Below, piece after piece: positions 1-8,594 of a stretch of DNA of 64,000 nt; the stretch's first letter is position 1; every line of letters starts with the position of its first letter. Location: assembly GCA_902774185.1 (NCBI GenBank), contig CACYHE010000008.1, positions 1 to 64,000 of the forward strand, given 5' to 3'. The position numbers were made by a program, and so were the translations under genes. The notes under the pieces were generated by a model, which did no database searches, was not told the origin of the DNA, and saw only the letters and a list, made by a program, of their open reading frames with translations. Source of the DNA: an uncultured Bacteroidales bacterium (lineage in GTDB: Bacteria > Bacteroidota > Bacteroidia > Bacteroidales > Paludibacteraceae).

Positions 1-462
1 AACAACCGAATCGGGGCGACGATAGTGCATCGCCGTAAGCGTCCCACCTCCACTTGTATCGAGATCATCATCCTCAACGAATCCATCGATACATACACCG
101 GTCGTCTCAACACCCTCAAAGAAGCCGAATCCTGCGGCTTCTGGGTCATCAGCCGTGTCCAAAAAGGCAAACATGCCGTTTGGCACGGTTACCGCGTGTT
201 CCAACTCTTCCTCTCTCCCGTGCACCCGAAGAAACAACGCGAGCAACAACTGCAAACCACCTCCACCACCGTCCAACAACCTCAAATCACCGCTCAAGAC
301 GTCACTTTCGAACCTATTTTTGAGAAAAAACGACATCGTACTTGCATATATGCAAAAAAAATCGTACCTTTGCGCCAAATTTCGGATATCTATGAAAAAG
401 ATCATCTATCTATTCCTAATACTCGCGCTTCCGTTATCCGCATTCGCGCAGACGGCAAGTAA
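1..462 (+). CDS. Unidentified ORF, 5' end outside the window
   Basis: This frame is open from the first base to a TAA at 460-462, while the other two forward frames stop within 40 bases. Codon choice in the first 100 codons (ATC, CTC, AAC, GAA, CAA) resembles the neighbouring genes, so it is probably the 3' part of a real gene. A segment with the residues GFWVISRVQKGKHAVWHGYR looks like a small folded unit, but I do not recognise the family. The last 30-40 codons run through the promoter and start of the next gene, which is unusual; a frameshift or a lost stop could explain it. The function is unknown. Confidence 0.4.
   Translation, partial: NNRIGATIVHRRKRPTSTCIEIIILNESIDTYTGRLNTLKEAESCGFWVISRVQKGKHAVWHGYRVFQLFLSPVHPKKQREQQLQTTSTTVQQPQITAQDVTFEPIFEKKRHRTCIYAKKIVPLRQISDIYEKDHLSIPNTRASVIRIRADGK
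342..374 (+). promoter_or_regulatory. Promoter of the FGE-like gene
   Basis: The perfect palindrome TTGCATATATGCAA (342-355) is followed by the -7 box TACCTTTGCG (365-374), 23 bases from the first T of TTG to the first T of TACC. The mfd promoter has the same 14-mer and the same spacing. The start codon is 18 bases after the box. Confidence 0.8.
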
Positions 463-1417
463 CGTCGTTGCCGCGCAAGTGGGCAACACAATAGAAATTA
501 CTTACGACCTGGATCAGCCGGCACAAGTAACCCTGCTCCTTTCCCTTAATGGCGGTGCTACCTATTCCCCAACCCCAAAAGCCCTTACCGGCGATGTGGG
601 AATGAACATCCAACCCGGGCATAAGAAAATTATCTGGAACCTCTTTTCGGACGACCATAATTGGGAAATTGAACGTGCGCGTTTTAAAGTGGTAGCATTG
701 AATATGAATAAGGAGTTTTACCTTGGGAGAATTTCCTTCAAGATGATTTATGTAGAGGGTGGTACGTTCACGATGGGGGCTACTTCCGAGCAAGGAAGAG
801 GAACCGATAAAGATGAAAAACCCGCTCATCAAGTGACGCTAAGCGATTATTATATTGGTCAAACCGAAGTAACGCAAGGCCTGTGGGAAGAGATTATGGG
901 CGACGTTCCGCTAAAAAAATATAATGGGAGTAAATATCCGGTCGCCGTGGTGAGTTGGGAGGAATGTCAGAAGTTTATAGACAAACTCAACAGAGCGTTT
1001 GCTTCGCAATTAAGCGGTAAACGTTTTGCTTTACCTACCGAGGCACAATGGGAATATGCGGCTCGGGGAGGCAAAAAGAGCAAGGGTTACAAGTACAGCG
1101 GCAGCAATACGGTTGGTAGTGTGGCATGGTACAAAGATAATAGTGATCAATTATCGCATCCGGTGGGTGTCAAAACGGCAAATGAACTTGATATCTATGA
1201 TATGAGTGGAAATGTGTGGGAGTGGTGTCAAGATTGGTACGGCTCGTATAGCAGTAATCCGCAGACGAATCCTAAAGGCGCTTCTTCCGGCTCTGACCGC
1301 GTGATGCGTGGCGGCAGTGAGATTAACGATGCGAAAGCCTGTCGCGTGTCGTTTCGCAATTACGAAGCACCGGAGTCGCATTATAGCAACATAGGCCTCC
1401 GCCTCGTTATCCAGTAA
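392..1417 (+). CDS. Exported formylglycine-generating-enzyme-like (SUMF1 fold) protein
   Basis: 341 aa. The start is the ATG at 392, just after a clear promoter and directly at a signal peptide (MKKIIYLFLILALPLSAFAQ); the reading frame extends upstream but through the promoter. Residues 20-115 look like a beta-sandwich domain. From about residue 115 to the end the FGE-sulfatase fold is visible: GGTFTMG, HQVTLSDYYIGQTEVTQGLW, LPTEAQWEYAARGG, GNVWEWCQDWYG, RVMRGGS. Only one cysteine (in ACRVSFRN) lies where true formylglycine-generating enzymes carry a pair, so sulfatase activation is unlikely and a binding or structural role is more plausible. It heads a same-strand cluster with a caspase-like protein and an OmpA-type protein. 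Confidence 0.85.
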   Translation: MKKIIYLFLILALPLSAFAQTASNVVAAQVGNTIEITYDLDQPAQVTLLLSLNGGATYSPTPKALTGDVGMNIQPGHKKIIWNLFSDDHNWEIERARFKVVALNMNKEFYLGRISFKMIYVEGGTFTMGATSEQGRGTDKDEKPAHQVTLSDYYIGQTEVTQGLWEEIMGDVPLKKYNGSKYPVAVVSWEECQKFIDKLNRAFASQLSGKRFALPTEAQWEYAARGGKKSKGYKYSGSNTVGSVAWYKDNSDQLSHPVGVKTANELDIYDMSGNVWEWCQDWYGSYSSNPQTNPKGASSGSDRVMRGGSEINDAKACRVSFRNYEAPESHYSNIGLRLVIQ

Positions 1418-1422
1418 AATCG

Positions 1423-1432
1423 TAATTTTGCG
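1423..1432 (+). promoter_or_regulatory. Possible -7 box of the caspase-like gene
   Basis: TAATTTTGCG lies 18 bases before the ATG at 1450, a similar arrangement to the previous gene, but no TTG is found 23 bases upstream. This may be a weak promoter, or a copied promoter end without its -33 part. Confidence 0.4.
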
Positions 1433-1449
1433 CTAAATTTCAAACATAT

Positions 1450-2883
1450 ATGAAAAAAATCATCTATCTATTCCTAACACTTGTTCTACCGCTATCCCTC
1501 TCTGCGCAATCCAATGAGTCCAACATCATCCGCATCTCGGCGCATAAGATCCTGTACTTCAGCGACTATGCCAAGCCCATCGTGGAGAAAGCTATCAACG
1601 AGTGGCAAGTCAAAGATGAGTTCGAGAAGACCTCCGATTGGCAGAAACGGGTCAACGAGACTACCCGTAACGCCAAGATCAAAGAACTGACCAAACAATG
1701 TGAAGCGGAATACCTCAAAAAATACACCGCCACACTCAAACCCAATGTCAGCCTGGCAGGTTTCTATGATGCTGACAATGAGGTCTTTCTGCTCTCCGAA
1801 CCCCTTTTCGGAAACATGATCGTCTCGGTGCCTATCGGCGAAGCCCGCGCCTTCAAGCAGAACTGGGCTTCCGCCCAACTGACACCCCAATACTTCATCG
1901 AGAACGATGTACTGGCGTTGTCCTCCCTGGACATCTATTTCCCGTCTCTCAACAAGCACTATACCTATTCCAACCAGGCTTCGCTCAAATACGAGCAGGC
2001 ACAGGTGGATTATAACTTCGACCCCATCGACATCGCTGCAGGTGGCAGTTCGGTACAGAAAGGTCAGCAGACTATAGAGCAGAAGAAACTCACCATCGGC
2101 AAGTCCCAAGTGGACCTGCAGATCCCGGAGACCAATGCCTCCAACCCCAACACTTTCGTCATCATCATCGCCAATGAGGACTACAAATCCGTGGCATCCG
2201 TGCCCTTTGCCCTCAATGACGGACGAACACTCGCCAAGTACTGCCAACGCACCCTCGGCATCCCTGCCGCGAACATCAAGGTACACGAGAACGCGACCTA
2301 CAACGACATCCGCCTTGCCATGGCTTGGCTCAAGAATGTCTGCGAGAAATACGAAGGCGAGGCATCGGTCATCTTCTATTACACCGGTCACGGCATCCCC
2401 GACGAGTCGGACAAATCGGCGTACCTGTTGCCGGTTGACGGAGACGGTCGGTACGTGGCTACCGGCTACAAAGTGGACGACCTCTATCAGAAACTCGGCG
2501 AGATGCCTACCAAATCCGTCACCGTCCTGCTCGATGCTTGTTTCTCCGGCGCTACACGTGACGGTAAGATGGTCGCACAAGCCAAGGGCGTAGCCCTCAA
2601 AGTGAAGAAAGGTACCCCCTTGGGTAACACGGTGGTTCTCTCTGCCGCACAAGGAGACGAGACAGCCGGTTTCAATGAGGAAGAAGGACACGGTATGTTC
2701 ACCTATTTCGTCTTGAAAAAACTGCAAGAGACACAAGGCGATGTCAACCTCCAAGACCTCTCCGAGTACGTCATCCGTGAAGTAGGCCGCAAGTCTGCTG
2801 TCACCAACAAACCCCAAACCCCTTGCGTCACCCCCTCTGCCACCATCGGCAACGCATGGCAAAACTGGAAACTCAAACCATGA
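1450..2883 (+). CDS. Exported caspase-like (peptidase C14) protein
   Basis: 477 aa. It has a signal peptide (MKKIIYLFLTLVLPLSLSAQ), an uncharacterised N-terminal region to about residue 225, then a caspase/metacaspase domain. The catalytic dyad is visible as His314 in YYTGHG and Cys364 in LLDACFSG, with the usual opening strand VIIIANEDYK and the late motif VVLSAAQGDETA. The family cleaves proteins after basic or acidic residues; the substrate here is unknown. The signal peptide places it in the periplasm or at the surface. Its first 20 residues almost repeat those of the previous gene. The stop overlaps the ATG of the OmpA gene (ATGA), so the two are translationally coupled. Confidence 0.88.
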   Translation: MKKIIYLFLTLVLPLSLSAQSNESNIIRISAHKILYFSDYAKPIVEKAINEWQVKDEFEKTSDWQKRVNETTRNAKIKELTKQCEAEYLKKYTATLKPNVSLAGFYDADNEVFLLSEPLFGNMIVSVPIGEARAFKQNWASAQLTPQYFIENDVLALSSLDIYFPSLNKHYTYSNQASLKYEQAQVDYNFDPIDIAAGGSSVQKGQQTIEQKKLTIGKSQVDLQIPETNASNPNTFVIIIANEDYKSVASVPFALNDGRTLAKYCQRTLGIPAANIKVHENATYNDIRLAMAWLKNVCEKYEGEASVIFYYTGHGIPDESDKSAYLLPVDGDGRYVATGYKVDDLYQKLGEMPTKSVTVLLDACFSGATRDGKMVAQAKGVALKVKKGTPLGNTVVLSAAQGDETAGFNEEEGHGMFTYFVLKKLQETQGDVNLQDLSEYVIREVGRKSAVTNKPQTPCVTPSATIGNAWQNWKLKP

Positions 2884-4502
2884 GAAGATCTTTTATACTC
2901 CTTTTAGTAATCGTTGCAGCCCTCTCTCCTTGCTTCGCGCAACAGAAACTACCGCAAGTGCGGACGCTGGAGACGAAGGGATGGAAAGTGCAGCATTCGG
3001 TGATGAGCTGGGATTCGCTCAGCATCTATTTCGCTGCCAAAGAACCCGGCAAGTCCGATTATGACCTGTACGTGCTGTACGCAGAAGGTTGGCGCTGGGG
3101 TGAACCGCAGCGTATCAATGCCCTCAGTACCGCAGCGGATGAGATGTATCCGTCCATCAGCGGAGACGAGCAGATGCTCTTCTACGAGGTGCGTAACCAG
3201 ACGCCGGACATCCAAAGCCAGATCTGGCGGGCATGGTATCGGAATAACCGATGGCAGGAAGCCGCTCCCCTCATCATCAGTAGTGTGGAGGATGCCCAAC
3301 CCAAGCTGCTGGAAGATAACATGACCCTGGTCTTCAAACGGCGTGAGCAGACCAAGAAACACGACGGGGCATGGCTTCGATTCACCGCCACGATGATGGA
3401 CGATCATAACTGGACCCTCCCCATGCAGGTGGCGTCCAATCCCGCTCCGCAACCTATCTTGGCAGCAAGCGGTACCATCGTTCGGCAGAAAGGCAACCGA
3501 CCCTTGGCGGATGGTAAGGTGCTGGTATATGATGCGACGAACGAGCAGCTGTTACAGACCGCTTATGTCCATCCGATGACGGGACGTTGGCGCATCGCTC
3601 TGCAGCAGAACAAGCATTATCGCTTGGCGTTGACGGCTCCCGGTTACTCCTATCATTATATCGACATCCAGACCGACGGGCTGACCAAACGCGAGACACG
3701 TGATTACGGATCCATCGCCTTGGATGACCAATTGGTCTTGAACCTGACCACCTATGATGCCGAGACGCAAGTGGTGCTTACCAAACGGCAAGAGGTCCTG
3801 AGCTTGGGACAGATCCATACCTTGAACCTGTCGCAGGAGGGCTATAAGACCGCCTCGCTGACCGTGAATACGGAGCGGCCGACTGTCTTCACCCAAACCG
3901 AACTGGATATCCCTCTCCAGCCCCTCAAGCGGCTTCATCGTTTTGTCATCACCGATGCCCGAACGAACGAAGCGGTGGAAGGTCTCAACCTCCGTCTGAA
4001 CGGTCAACCGACCGCTCCACAAGCGGCATTGCGAATCAACCAAGAGCAGACCTTGCAACTATCCGCACCCGGGTATATCTTCTTCGACACCTTATTCAAC
4101 ACCGGCGCGGACACCACCGATCGCACGATAGCCGTTCGCCTGCTGCCCATTGAGAAGAACATGGTGCTCCAACTAAGGAACATCCAGTTCGAATACGACT
4201 CCTATGAGTTGACGGAGAGCTCGAACGACGAGTTGGAAGCATTGGCACAGTTGCTTTTCATGAACCCTACGCTGCGTATCGAGTTGTCTTCCCATACCGA
4301 TGACCAGGGTACGGACCGCTATAATGACCGTCTCTCTACGCTGCGTGGCAAGGCGGTGGAACAGTGGCTAAAGGAACGGGGTATAGAAGCCGGCCGTATC
4401 GAGACGGTAGGGTACGGCAAACGCAAACCGCTCGTTGCCAATGACAGCGAAGAGCACCGTGCGCTCAACCGCCGCGTGGAGATCAAAGTGATTGATTTTT
4501 AG
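2880..4502 (+). CDS. PD40 / OmpA-family outer-membrane protein
   Basis: 540 aa. The start is the ATG at 2880, which overlaps the upstream stop and begins a signal peptide (MRRSFILLLV...CFAQ). Residues 25-160 carry WD40-like (PD40) repeats, recognisable by SISGDEQMLFY. The middle contains carboxypeptidase-regulatory-like beta domains (for example GKVLVYDATNEQL and the region near TAPGYSYHYID). The last 110 residues form an OmpA C-terminal peptidoglycan-binding domain, with SHTDDQGTDRYNDRLSTLRG and NRRVEIKV. The PD40-CRD-OmpA order resembles PorE of the type IX secretion system, but the N-terminal TPR part of PorE is absent, so I call it only PorE-like. Co-transcribed with its neighbours. Confidence 0.8.
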   Translation: MRRSFILLLVIVAALSPCFAQQKLPQVRTLETKGWKVQHSVMSWDSLSIYFAAKEPGKSDYDLYVLYAEGWRWGEPQRINALSTAADEMYPSISGDEQMLFYEVRNQTPDIQSQIWRAWYRNNRWQEAAPLIISSVEDAQPKLLEDNMTLVFKRREQTKKHDGAWLRFTATMMDDHNWTLPMQVASNPAPQPILAASGTIVRQKGNRPLADGKVLVYDATNEQLLQTAYVHPMTGRWRIALQQNKHYRLALTAPGYSYHYIDIQTDGLTKRETRDYGSIALDDQLVLNLTTYDAETQVVLTKRQEVLSLGQIHTLNLSQEGYKTASLTVNTERPTVFTQTELDIPLQPLKRLHRFVITDARTNEAVEGLNLRLNGQPTAPQAALRINQEQTLQLSAPGYIFFDTLFNTGADTTDRTIAVRLLPIEKNMVLQLRNIQFEYDSYELTESSNDELEALAQLLFMNPTLRIELSSHTDDQGTDRYNDRLSTLRGKAVEQWLKERGIEAGRIETVGYGKRKPLVANDSEEHRALNRRVEIKVIDF

Positions 4503-4517
4503 GGAAAGGAGGAAAGT

Positions 4518-5930
4518 ATGAAACGTATATCCGTTATAGTTCTTATCTGCTCTTTGATCCTTCTCCCGCTTCGGGCACAGGAGAAATACAACGTGGTGCT
4601 GGAGCAAACGAAAGGGCTCAGTCCGTACGAGGCGATCTACGTGCTGATGGATTACCAGGCCTGGCATCCCGATAATGCCAGTATCTACTACCATCTAGGC
4701 GATTTGTGTTACGACCTGCTGCCTACGCGTGACCCCCTGCATCATTATACGGAATTGAGCAGTCTGCTCTATCAGTCCCGTCTGTTCTACGGCAACTGCC
4801 TGCATTTTGCCAAAGATCAGAAGTTACCGGGTTGGCAGTACGAACCCTTGGCGCAAGGGCAGAAGAAGATCGAGTACGATGCGCTCAAGCAGTATATCAA
4901 ACCCCGGTTGGAGGAAGTCAAACGGCAACAGACAGCCTGCGATTCGATCCATCATACCTTCGTGCGCATGACCGAGCGGTATAACCGATGCCAGAACCTG
5001 TTCACCGATTTCCTCAACCGGTACTCACGGGAGAAGACGGCGCACCTGCAGCTCTTACCGGCTGAACGGCGCCTGCTGGAGATGTTGCGTCAAGCAACAG
5101 ACAGTCTGAACAACGATATCGAGGCCTATCAGCAGGCACTTGCTTTGCAACCCGTTCCCGCTTACGCACCCGTCTTCCATAAGGAACCTATCGTCCTCTA
5201 CCGTTTGGACGGACTGACCCATACCGACTTCCTGCAGAACGATATCGCCATCTGGGACTACAGTCAATGGGCAAGCGCTTTCCTGGAGGAACAGGTGCAG
5301 GTCTATGAGCGGCTCTATACCGATGCCGCGCAGGAACAGCGACAGTTAGAGACCCAGTTGGCGCGTTACCGTGCCGGGCAGTCGATATCCGGATACATGG
5401 ACGAGACCCTCTTAGGCCGTTGTGACCGACTCGAATGGCAGACGAACCAGTCGGACTCGATTCGTTTTCTTCAAGAAGCAATTAAGAACGGAGCAGCCCA
5501 ACAGACCATCGCCCAGAGCAACGCTCCGCAGAGCATACGCGAACTGATCCCGCTTCTTCAACTGGCAGCCACCCGACGTCATGCGACCCAAGACAGTGCG
5601 TGGCGAACGATGAACGAACAACTCATCGAGATGGCGCAACCCCTGCGTATCCAACAGCAACCGACCTACAAACATCCGATAACCGGTGAGACCATCGCCT
5701 ATCAGGCTTCGGAAGGGGAGAAAGTGCATTGCTTGTTGCCGGACGAGATGGGGTACCGCTGCGTGCTGACCGACAAAGCCGGAGACCTGTGCGTCCTCAT
5801 TCTGGACTACGACCGGCATGTGCTGAAAGAGCAACTCCGTATCCCTGAAGAACAGGCACTCGTGTTCACCAAGATACCCGGTGGCTTATGGGGCCTCATC
5901 ACCGATAAAAAGCTCTATTGGGTCGAATAA
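4518..5930 (+). CDS. Exported helical (TPR-like) protein of unknown function
   Basis: 470 aa with a signal peptide ([21 protein letters not shown]). Residues 30-130 have TPR-like spacing ([27 protein letters not shown]); residues 130-330 are rich in Gln, Glu and Leu and probably form long helices. The C-terminal 90 residues look like a beta-rich read-out domain ([18 protein letters not shown]). It follows the OmpA gene by 15 bases and belongs to the same transcript. I do not recognise a named family. Because the adjacent protein can bind peptidoglycan, a role as periplasmic partner is a reasonable inference, not an observation. Confidence 0.7.
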   Translation: MKRISVIVLICSLILLPLRAQEKYNVVLEQTKGLSPYEAIYVLMDYQAWHPDNASIYYHLGDLCYDLLPTRDPLHHYTELSSLLYQSRLFYGNCLHFAKDQKLPGWQYEPLAQGQKKIEYDALKQYIKPRLEEVKRQQTACDSIHHTFVRMTERYNRCQNLFTDFLNRYSREKTAHLQLLPAERRLLEMLRQATDSLNNDIEAYQQALALQPVPAYAPVFHKEPIVLYRLDGLTHTDFLQNDIAIWDYSQWASAFLEEQVQVYERLYTDAAQEQRQLETQLARYRAGQSISGYMDETLLGRCDRLEWQTNQSDSIRFLQEAIKNGAAQQTIAQSNAPQSIRELIPLLQLAATRRHATQDSAWRTMNEQLIEMAQPLRIQQQPTYKHPITGETIAYQASEGEKVHCLLPDEMGYRCVLTDKAGDLCVLILDYDRHVLKEQLRIPEEQALVFTKIPGGLWGLITDKKLYWVE

Positions 5931-5934
5931 TCGT

Positions 5935-5984
5935 AAAAAAATCGCGAAAAGAATGGCATACGCTTGCGTATGTCATTTTTTTTT
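5935..5984 (+). repeat. 50-bp terminator/promoter repeat, copy 1
   Basis: The 50 bases (seven A, a 34-base core, nine T) are identical to the reverse complement of 63662-63711. The core contains CATACGCTTGCGTATG, an inverted repeat followed by the T run, so it reads as an intrinsic terminator four bases after the upstream stop. Its right arm, TTGCGTATG, is also the -33 element of the next promoter. Confidence 0.8.
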
Positions 5985-5996
5985 CGTACCTTTGCA
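5964..5996 (+). promoter_or_regulatory. Promoter of the fumarase gene
   Basis: TTGCGTATGTCA begins at 5964 and the -7 box TACCTTTGCA at 5987, exactly 23 bases later. The -33 element overlaps the 3' arm of the terminator-like hairpin in the 50-bp repeat. Confidence 0.8.
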
Positions 5997-6021
5997 GCCA
6001 AATTGGGAAATATGGCTAAAT

Positions 6022-6081
6022 GACCCAATAAATCGTCCAATAAATCGTCCAATCGTAAATCGTAAAATCGTAAATAAAATT
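6022..6081 (+). repeat. Short tandem repeats in the fumarase leader
   Basis: Imperfect repeats of AATCGTCC, AATCGTA and AAATCGT fill the leader between the promoter and the ATG at 6082. Similar arrays precede several other starts in the window. Confidence 0.7.
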
Positions 6082-7719
6082 ATGGAATTTAAGTATGCGC
6101 CGATGTTTCAACTCGGTAAAGATGAAACAGAGTATTATCTGCTGACCAAAGACTATGTGTCGGTCAGTGAGTTTGAAGGACACGAGATCCTCAAAGTGCA
6201 ACCGGAGGCATTGACCCTCATGGCACAACAGGCTTTCCATGACGTGAGCTTCATGCTGCGACGTAGTCACAACGAGCAGGTGGCGAAGATCCTGCGTGAC
6301 CCCGAGGCTTCTGCCAACGATAAGTACGTAGCACTCACCTTCCTGCGCAATGCCGAAGTGGCTTGTAAAGGTCAACTGCCGCTTTGCCAGGATACCGGTA
6401 CGGCAATTATCCATGGCGAGAAGGGTCAGGAAGTATGGACCGGTTTCTGTGACGAAGAGGCCCTCAGCAAGGGTGTCTTCAATACCTATACCGAGTGCAA
6501 CCTGCGTTATTCGCAAAACGCACCGCTCAACATGTATGATGAGGTGAACACCAAATGTAACCTGCCGGCACAGATCGACCTCGAGGCTACCGAAGGTGCG
6601 GAATACAAGTTCCTTTGCGTAACCAAAGGTGGCGGTTCTGCCAACAAGACCTATCTCTATCAGGAGACCAAGGCACGTATCCAGAACCCGGGTACGCTCA
6701 TTCCGTTCCTGGTGGAGAAGATGAAGAGCCTCGGTACCGCTGCTTGTCCCCCGTACCACATCGCCATCGTCATCGGTGGTACTTCGGCGGAGAAGAACCT
6801 GCTCACCGTCAAACTGGCTTCTACCCATTATTATGACAGTCTGCCTACTTCTGGCGATGAGACCGGTCGTGCGTTCCGTGATATCGAACTGGAGAAACAA
6901 CTGCTCCAAGAGGCGTATAAGATCGGTCTGGGTGCTCAGTTCGGCGGTAAATACATGGCGCATGACGTACGCGTCGTTCGTCTGCCCCGTCACGGTGCAA
7001 GTTGCCCCATCGGTCTCGGCGTATCGTGCTCTGCCGACCGTAACATCAAATGTAAGATCAATAAAGACGGTATATGGATCGAGAAACTCGATAACAACCC
7101 CGCATCCCTCATCCCGGCAGAACTGCGTCAGGCAGGTGAAGGCGATGCCGTTCGTATCGACCTCAACCAGCCGATGAAGGATGTCTGCGCGATCTTGACC
7201 AAATATCCGATTGGTACGCGTCTAAGTCTGAACGGTACCATCATCGTAGGCCGTGATATTGCGCATGCGAAGATCAAAGCGCGTCTCGATGCAGGGGAAC
7301 CGATGCCCGAATACCTCAAGAACCATCCGATCTATTATGCCGGTCCGGCAAAGACTCCGGCTGGCATGGCCTGCGGTTCGATGGGTCCGACCACGGCCGG
7401 TCGTATGGATCCCTACGTAGATGAGTTCCAGGATCACGGCGGCAGTATGATCATGCTCGCCAAGGGTAACCGCTCCATCGACGTGACGAACGCCTGTCAG
7501 AAACACGGCGGTTTCTACCTCGGCTCGATCGGTGGTCCGGCTGCTATCTTGGCGCAGAACAACATCAAGTCCATCGAGTGCGTCGAATATCCCGAATTAG
7601 GTATGGAGGCCATCTGGAAGATCGAAGTGGAGAACTTCCCGGCTTTCATCCTGGTCGATGACAAAGGCAATGATTTCTTCAAACAACTCAAACCCTGCCA
7701 GGGTTGCACCATTTTGTAG
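6082..7719 (+). CDS. fum: Fumarate hydratase, class I (iron-sulfur)
   Basis: 545 aa. It interconverts fumarate and malate in the branched TCA pathway that Bacteroidales use for succinate production. Both halves of the class I enzyme are present: an N-terminal alpha domain with the cluster cysteines ([27 protein letters not shown]) and a C-terminal swivelling beta domain ([34 protein letters not shown]). The ATG at 6082 is chosen because the promoter lies inside the longer open frame. The length is typical. The cytosolic, oxygen-sensitive cluster fits an anaerobe. It has its own promoter, and the long gene run that follows may share the transcript. Confidence 0.95.
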   Translation: MEFKYAPMFQLGKDETEYYLLTKDYVSVSEFEGHEILKVQPEALTLMAQQAFHDVSFMLRRSHNEQVAKILRDPEASANDKYVALTFLRNAEVACKGQLPLCQDTGTAIIHGEKGQEVWTGFCDEEALSKGVFNTYTECNLRYSQNAPLNMYDEVNTKCNLPAQIDLEATEGAEYKFLCVTKGGGSANKTYLYQETKARIQNPGTLIPFLVEKMKSLGTAACPPYHIAIVIGGTSAEKNLLTVKLASTHYYDSLPTSGDETGRAFRDIELEKQLLQEAYKIGLGAQFGGKYMAHDVRVVRLPRHGASCPIGLGVSCSADRNIKCKINKDGIWIEKLDNNPASLIPAELRQAGEGDAVRIDLNQPMKDVCAILTKYPIGTRLSLNGTIIVGRDIAHAKIKARLDAGEPMPEYLKNHPIYYAGPAKTPAGMACGSMGPTTAGRMDPYVDEFQDHGGSMIMLAKGNRSIDVTNACQKHGGFYLGSIGGPAAILAQNNIKSIECVEYPELGMEAIWKIEVENFPAFILVDDKGNDFFKQLKPCQGCTIL

Positions 7720-7781
7720 TTTGAAAGTTTGAGGGTTTGAAAGTTTGAAATCGTTCAAACAACATCAAACAAAAGCAAACA
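7720..7781 (+). repeat. Tandem TTTGAAAG / CAAACAA repeats between fumarase and the M23 gene
   Basis: Four units close to TTTGAAAG are followed by three CAAACA-containing units, filling the whole intergenic space up to the ATG at 7782. No promoter is visible. Confidence 0.65.
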
Positions 7782-8594
7782 ATGTCAAACAAAAGAAGAA
7801 AATATCGGTTAGCGATGCTGGATGACACCACGCTGCGCGAAGTGTTTCACTTCCGCGTCAGTATGTTAGGTGCCATCAGCGTCATGACGGTCGCTTTCCT
7901 CTTGTTGGTAGGAATCCTGTCCGCCCTCATCGTATATACCCCGATCCGTAATATCTTACCCGGTTACAGCGCCAGCCTGCGCCAACAGTTGATCGAAGAG
8001 TCGGCACGTGTGGACTCCTTACAAGGCAGTCTGAGTGTGCAACGACAGTACTTGGAAGATATCAAACGGATGGTGGCAGGCGAACTGGAGACGGATAGCG
8101 TGCAGAGTCTGGATAGCTTGCAACGCGTGGAGCGTGCACAGATCGTGATGACGCAGTCCAGCGAAGTGACGGAGGCTTTCTTGGCGCAGTATGAGCAGAA
8201 AGAGCGGGACCGTCTTGCGCTTTTCGATAACACCGCCGCACGCACCCTCCGACGTTTGCAACGTCCCGTTCGAGGTGTGATCGTCTCTTCCGCCAACCCC
8301 GATCAACGGCTGTATGCGGTGACGGTAAAGACAGCGAAGAACGAACCCGTACTGGCTACGACACGAGGAACGATCGTGACGATAGAACGAATGATCGATA
8401 ACACCTTCGCCATCACTTTGCAGCACGGTTCGTTCGTGACGGTCTATCGTCATGTGACGCAGTCGTTCAAGGCACAAGGTGCAACAGTCGAGGCAGGTGA
8501 GTCGCTCGGACAGATGAACGGACAGACTCCCCTCACTATCGAACTATGGGACGCAGGGCAGTTCGTGAACCCCGAAGAAGTGATCGTATGGTGA
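7782..8594 (+). CDS. Membrane-anchored M23-like protein, probably inactive
   Basis: 270 aa. A basic cytoplasmic start is followed by one membrane segment (about residues 30-54), a coiled-coil-like stretch (about 60-140) and a C-terminal LytM/M23 fold. The fold is recognisable by PVLATTRGTIVTIE, LQHGSFVTVYRHV and VEAGESLGQMNGQTPLTIELWD. The zinc-binding residues of active endopeptidases are missing: the first His/Asp pair is replaced near RLYAVTVKT and the HLH motif reads LTI. It therefore resembles the degenerate LytM proteins that activate amidases or scaffold the divisome; that role is inferred. The stop overlaps the start of dxr. Confidence 0.8.
   Translation: MSNKRRKYRLAMLDDTTLREVFHFRVSMLGAISVMTVAFLLLVGILSALIVYTPIRNILPGYSASLRQQLIEESARVDSLQGSLSVQRQYLEDIKRMVAGELETDSVQSLDSLQRVERAQIVMTQSSEVTEAFLAQYEQKERDRLALFDNTAARTLRRLQRPVRGVIVSSANPDQRLYAVTVKTAKNEPVLATTRGTIVTIERMIDNTFAITLQHGSFVTVYRHVTQSFKAQGATVEAGESLGQMNGQTPLTIELWDAGQFVNPEEVIVW

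Noticed and set aside
1492-2862. A 456-codon open frame on the minus strand opposite the caspase-like gene
   Set aside because: It mirrors the codon bias of the plus-strand gene; no promoter, no recognisable domain, and the plus-strand gene has catalytic motifs and a signal peptide.
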